DNA from: Mucilaginibacter flavus
Lineage (GTDB): Bacteria; Bacteroidota; Bacteroidia; Sphingobacteriales; Sphingobacteriaceae
Direction: 5' to 3'
NCBI RefSeq assembly: GCF_030409315.1
Contig: NZ_JAUFPS010000041.1
Span: forward strand, 310,001 to 374,000
DNA: 64,000 bases
The notes under the pieces were generated by a model, which worked only from the letters and a program-made list of their open reading frames with translations, made no database searches and had not been told where the DNA came from. This document shows positions 62,045 to 64,000 of the stretch, one piece after another. The position numbers and the translations under genes were made by a program. How positions within the stretch are numbered: the first letter of the stretch is position 1; each line of letters starts with the position of its first letter.

Positions 62045-62806
62045 ATGAAAAGGAACATCCCACAGGAAATAGAGCCTTTAAAAGCCTTGCAGGAGTTTAC
62101 TTCGGCAAGGATAGCTATTGGCCGGGTGGGTACAAGCATTCCGCTAAAACAATCGTTGGATTTTAAATTAGCCCATGCCCACGCGCGGGATGCCGTATAC
62201 TCTGTGCTGGATATTGATCATTTAACCGAATCATTAAGGCGCTTTGAGCTGCCCGTTTTACACCTGCACAGCCAGATCACCGATAGGCGACAATACCTGC
62301 AACGGCCCGATCTGGGGCGTAAGCTCAATGACACATCTATAGATCATTTGAGGGATATTACCACAATGAGCAGTGATGTTGCCATTATTATAGCAGATGG
62401 ATTATCGGCGATGGCAATCTCTGAAAATACTTTGGGCTTACTAAAAGAGCTTATCCCGCTGTTAACTGCTTCGGGCTATAAATTAGCCCCAATAACACTG
62501 GTTGAACAGGGGCGGGTAGCCATAGGCGACGATATTGGTCACGGTTTAAAAGCCAAATTGAGCCTGATGCTGATAGGCGAGCGACCGGGCTTAAGCTCGG
62601 CAGATAGCCTGGGTGTGTATCTTACGTACAAACCCAGGCCCGGACTTACCGACGAAATGCGCAATTGTGTATCTAACATACGCCCTAAAGGGTTATCGTA
62701 TAAAAAGGCTGCTAAAAAGATATTCTATCTTATTAACGAAGCTTTTACCCGCAAACTATCGGGAGTTGAATTAAAGGACAATGCAGGTTTGTTAGATGGG
62801 CATTGA
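62045..62806 (+). CDS. eutC: Ethanolamine ammonia-lyase small subunit
   Basis: A 253-residue partner of EutB. TSARIAIGRVGTSIPLKQSLDFKLAHAHARDAV at the N-terminus and LMLIGERPGLSSADSLGVYLTYKPRPGLTDEMRNCVSNIRPKG are near-invariant in EutC and contribute to the cobalamin site. It starts two bases after the eutB stop, ensuring balanced synthesis of the two subunits. The N-terminal extension of enteric EutC, which targets the microcompartment, is short here, consistent with a free enzyme. Confidence 0.95.
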   Translation: MKRNIPQEIEPLKALQEFTSARIAIGRVGTSIPLKQSLDFKLAHAHARDAVYSVLDIDHLTESLRRFELPVLHLHSQITDRRQYLQRPDLGRKLNDTSIDHLRDITTMSSDVAIIIADGLSAMAISENTLGLLKELIPLLTASGYKLAPITLVEQGRVAIGDDIGHGLKAKLSLMLIGERPGLSSADSLGVYLTYKPRPGLTDEMRNCVSNIRPKGLSYKKAAKKIFYLINEAFTRKLSGVELKDNAGLLDGH

Positions 62807-62822
62807 TATTTAAGAGACCTGC

Positions 62823-63347
62823 TTATTTCTTAGCTGGCCTTTTCTCAATGGTACCATTGAATGAAATCGGGTCGCGGTTGCTGCTGATCACCTGTAACGA
62901 AGCGTATCCGTCATTGCTTATAGTGAGGTACATAGATTGCACGTCATTCCACTTACCGATGTTTTTATCTTTTGGTTTAATGGTTACAGACCAACCATCT
63001 TTTTTACCTGCTTTTAAAACATATGAGAAATTGGTGTTGGTGAACTTAATCCCTCCATCACTTGAGCCATATGGTGGTGCAACGTAGGCCCGCCCAAAAT
63101 AAGGGAGGTAACATATAATTGTGTCTTTGGTAATAGTCAAATCATAACTGGAGGTTAAGGAACGCCCTGCACTCCTTGTAGGATTCACGTAATTAGCGTC
63201 AAACACAAAATTCTGATCTTCAACAATTTGTTTCACTTCGGCTATGCGTGCGGCTTTGCGGTCTTTGCTTTTGCTTTGCGCGTTGGCAGTGCCAACACCG
63301 GCTAATGCAAGTATTACGGCCAGCGAAAATATTTTTAATAATTTCAT
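62823..63347 (-). CDS. DUF4251 domain protein, secreted
   Basis: About 174 residues from the ATG at 63347. A signal peptide (about residues 1-24, ending ANAQ) is followed by a lysine-rich linker and a beta-rich domain with ITKDTIICYLPYFGRAYVAPPYGSSDGGIKF and YLTISNDGYASLQVISSNRDPISFNGTIE, the pattern of DUF4251 proteins found across Bacteroidota. The function is unknown. An ATG nine codons upstream would precede the signal with polar residues, so the later start is preferred. It converges on eutC with a 16-bp gap. Confidence 0.82.
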   Translation of the reverse strand: MKLLKIFSLAVILALAGVGTANAQSKSKDRKAARIAEVKQIVEDQNFVFDANYVNPTRSAGRSLTSSYDLTITKDTIICYLPYFGRAYVAPPYGSSDGGIKFTNTNFSYVLKAGKKDGWSVTIKPKDKNIGKWNDVQSMYLTISNDGYASLQVISSNRDPISFNGTIEKRPAKK

Positions 63348-63410
63348 AACTAAATAATTTAATGTTTTAGACAAGGATGCAGATTTAAGGTTTATTCCAT
63401 ATCAAATTTA

Positions 63411-63446
63411 AATAAAAAAGCCATCCGTTTTATGCGGATGGCTTCA
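63411..63446 (-). terminator. Terminator of htpG
   Basis: AAGCCATCCG (63419-63428) pairs with CGGATGGCTT (63435-63444) around a 6-nt loop. On the minus strand it is followed by a T-rich run, the form expected behind htpG. Confidence 0.85.
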
Positions 63447-63468
63447 AGATATTTATATATGATATTAC

Positions 63469-64000
63469 TTATATCAAATTAACGCTACGGTTCACAAACT
63501 CGGTAAGTTCGGCACCAGTTAACAGGCCTTGCGAAAGCAGGGCCAGGTCAAACGCCTGTTTTGATAATTGTGCCTGCACTTCTTCGTTATCTTCCTGTAG
63601 AATACGGGTGATTAACTTGTGGTTGCCGTTTACAATTACTTTGTAATTATCCGGCATATTGCCATAAAAGCTCATGCCACCACCCATAGCTGCCATATCT
63701 TTCATACGGCGCATAAACTCATCCATAGTTACAGTTACAGGTAACTCATCCGGGCTAAGGCTTTCTAATTGAACGTTATATGCAGGTTTGTTGATGGATT
63801 TGTTGAAGATATCTTTAACCCTGGTTGATTGCTCATCGGTTAAAACAGATTCAGGTGCTTCGTCTTTTTTGATCAGTTTATCAGCAACATCGGCATCAAC
63901 ACGTTTCAATGATGTTTTATCTAATTTTTGCTCTAACTGGCTAATGAAGTGGTTGTCAATAGGGGAGTTCATCACCAAAATATCATAACCTTTTTTATTG
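63469..64000 (-). CDS. htpG: Chaperone HtpG (Hsp90), C-terminal part (5' end outside window)
   Basis: The frame is open to the right edge. Visible residues begin with NKKGYDILVMNSPIDNHFISQLEQ, the block that ends the Hsp90 middle domain (GYEVL...PVDE), and continue through the C-terminal dimerisation region to TAA. MRRMKDMAAMGGGMSFYGNMP followed by YKVIVNGNHKLI matches the HtpG C-terminal domain. The protein is an ATP-dependent chaperone in the cytoplasm. About 177 of roughly 620 residues are visible, so the ATPase domain cannot be checked. Confidence 0.92.
   Translation of the reverse strand, partial: NKKGYDILVMNSPIDNHFISQLEQKLDKTSLKRVDADVADKLIKKDEAPESVLTDEQSTRVKDIFNKSINKPAYNVQLESLSPDELPVTVTMDEFMRRMKDMAAMGGGMSFYGNMPDNYKVIVNGNHKLITRILQEDNEEVQAQLSKQAFDLALLSQGLLTGAELTEFVNRSVNLI

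Overview
The window is chromosomal DNA of a Bacteroidota bacterium, most likely of the Sphingobacteriaceae (Mucilaginibacter/Pedobacter type). This is inferred from the protein families (DACNV-type diadenylate-cyclase-like protein, WbqC, paired YeeE/DUF6691, DUF4251, TolC/MFP/RND sets), from promoters of the Bacteroidota type (TTG or TTTG, about 19 bp, TAnnTTTG), from scarce Shine-Dalgarno sequences, and from many intergenic word-like and palindromic repeats. I recognise no tRNA, rRNA, CRISPR array, transposase or prophage. Both ends cut genes: the C-terminal part of an Omp85-type barrel on the left and the C-terminal part of HtpG on the right.

1-26.6 kb is mainly housekeeping. It holds a DAC-like protein, an MFS permease, lipoprotein MsrA, CorA with WbqC, a lipid A-type acyltransferase with a GT2 glycosyltransferase, aroQ, xerD, prmC/ribD (divergent, 33 bp apart), a DMT exporter, an IMPACT protein, MgtE, bioB, yajQ, ppk1-ppx, ubiX, a methyltransferase, a TM2/SHOCT protein, mtaB-lgt-gtrA-suhB (tightly packed, partly overlapping) and an Nfu scaffold.

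26.6-37.4 kb holds purB, a TetR-linked tripartite efflux operon (tetR, tolC, MFP, RND pump), a DUF4126 membrane protein, an MscS channel and a second TetR. 37.4-44.9 kb holds a candidate small RNA, a complete treX-treZ-treY operon making trehalose from glycogen or maltodextrin, and a lone receiver-domain response regulator.

44.9-52.1 kb is the most accessory-looking part. It has a YeeE/DUF6691/TlpA set (sulfur import and thiol redox), an unrecognised secreted protein, and a four-gene cluster: outer-membrane barrel, vanadium-haloperoxidase/PAP2 lipoprotein, tandem-duplicated DoxX-like membrane protein, and a second barrel interrupted by one in-frame TAG. I consider this cluster the best candidate for an undescribed system. 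52.1-64 kb holds small-molecule catabolism: RidA, a D-threonine-aldolase-type enzyme, a dipeptidase, a GH63-like glucosidase, a Tat-exported sugar isomerase/epimerase, and a minimal ethanolamine module (permease, EutB, EutC) without microcompartment genes.

Across the window, intergenic repeats stand out. There are nested perfect inverted repeats (55022-55151), a 31-nt inverted pair bracketing the ethanolamine permease with one copy covering the eutB start codon, REP-like hairpins, and repeat-derived stretches apparently inserted in frame into prmC. Several genes have a TAnnTTTG box so close to the start codon that their mRNAs may be leaderless. All coordinates and motifs were read by eye; family names rest on recognition of conserved motifs, not on database searches.
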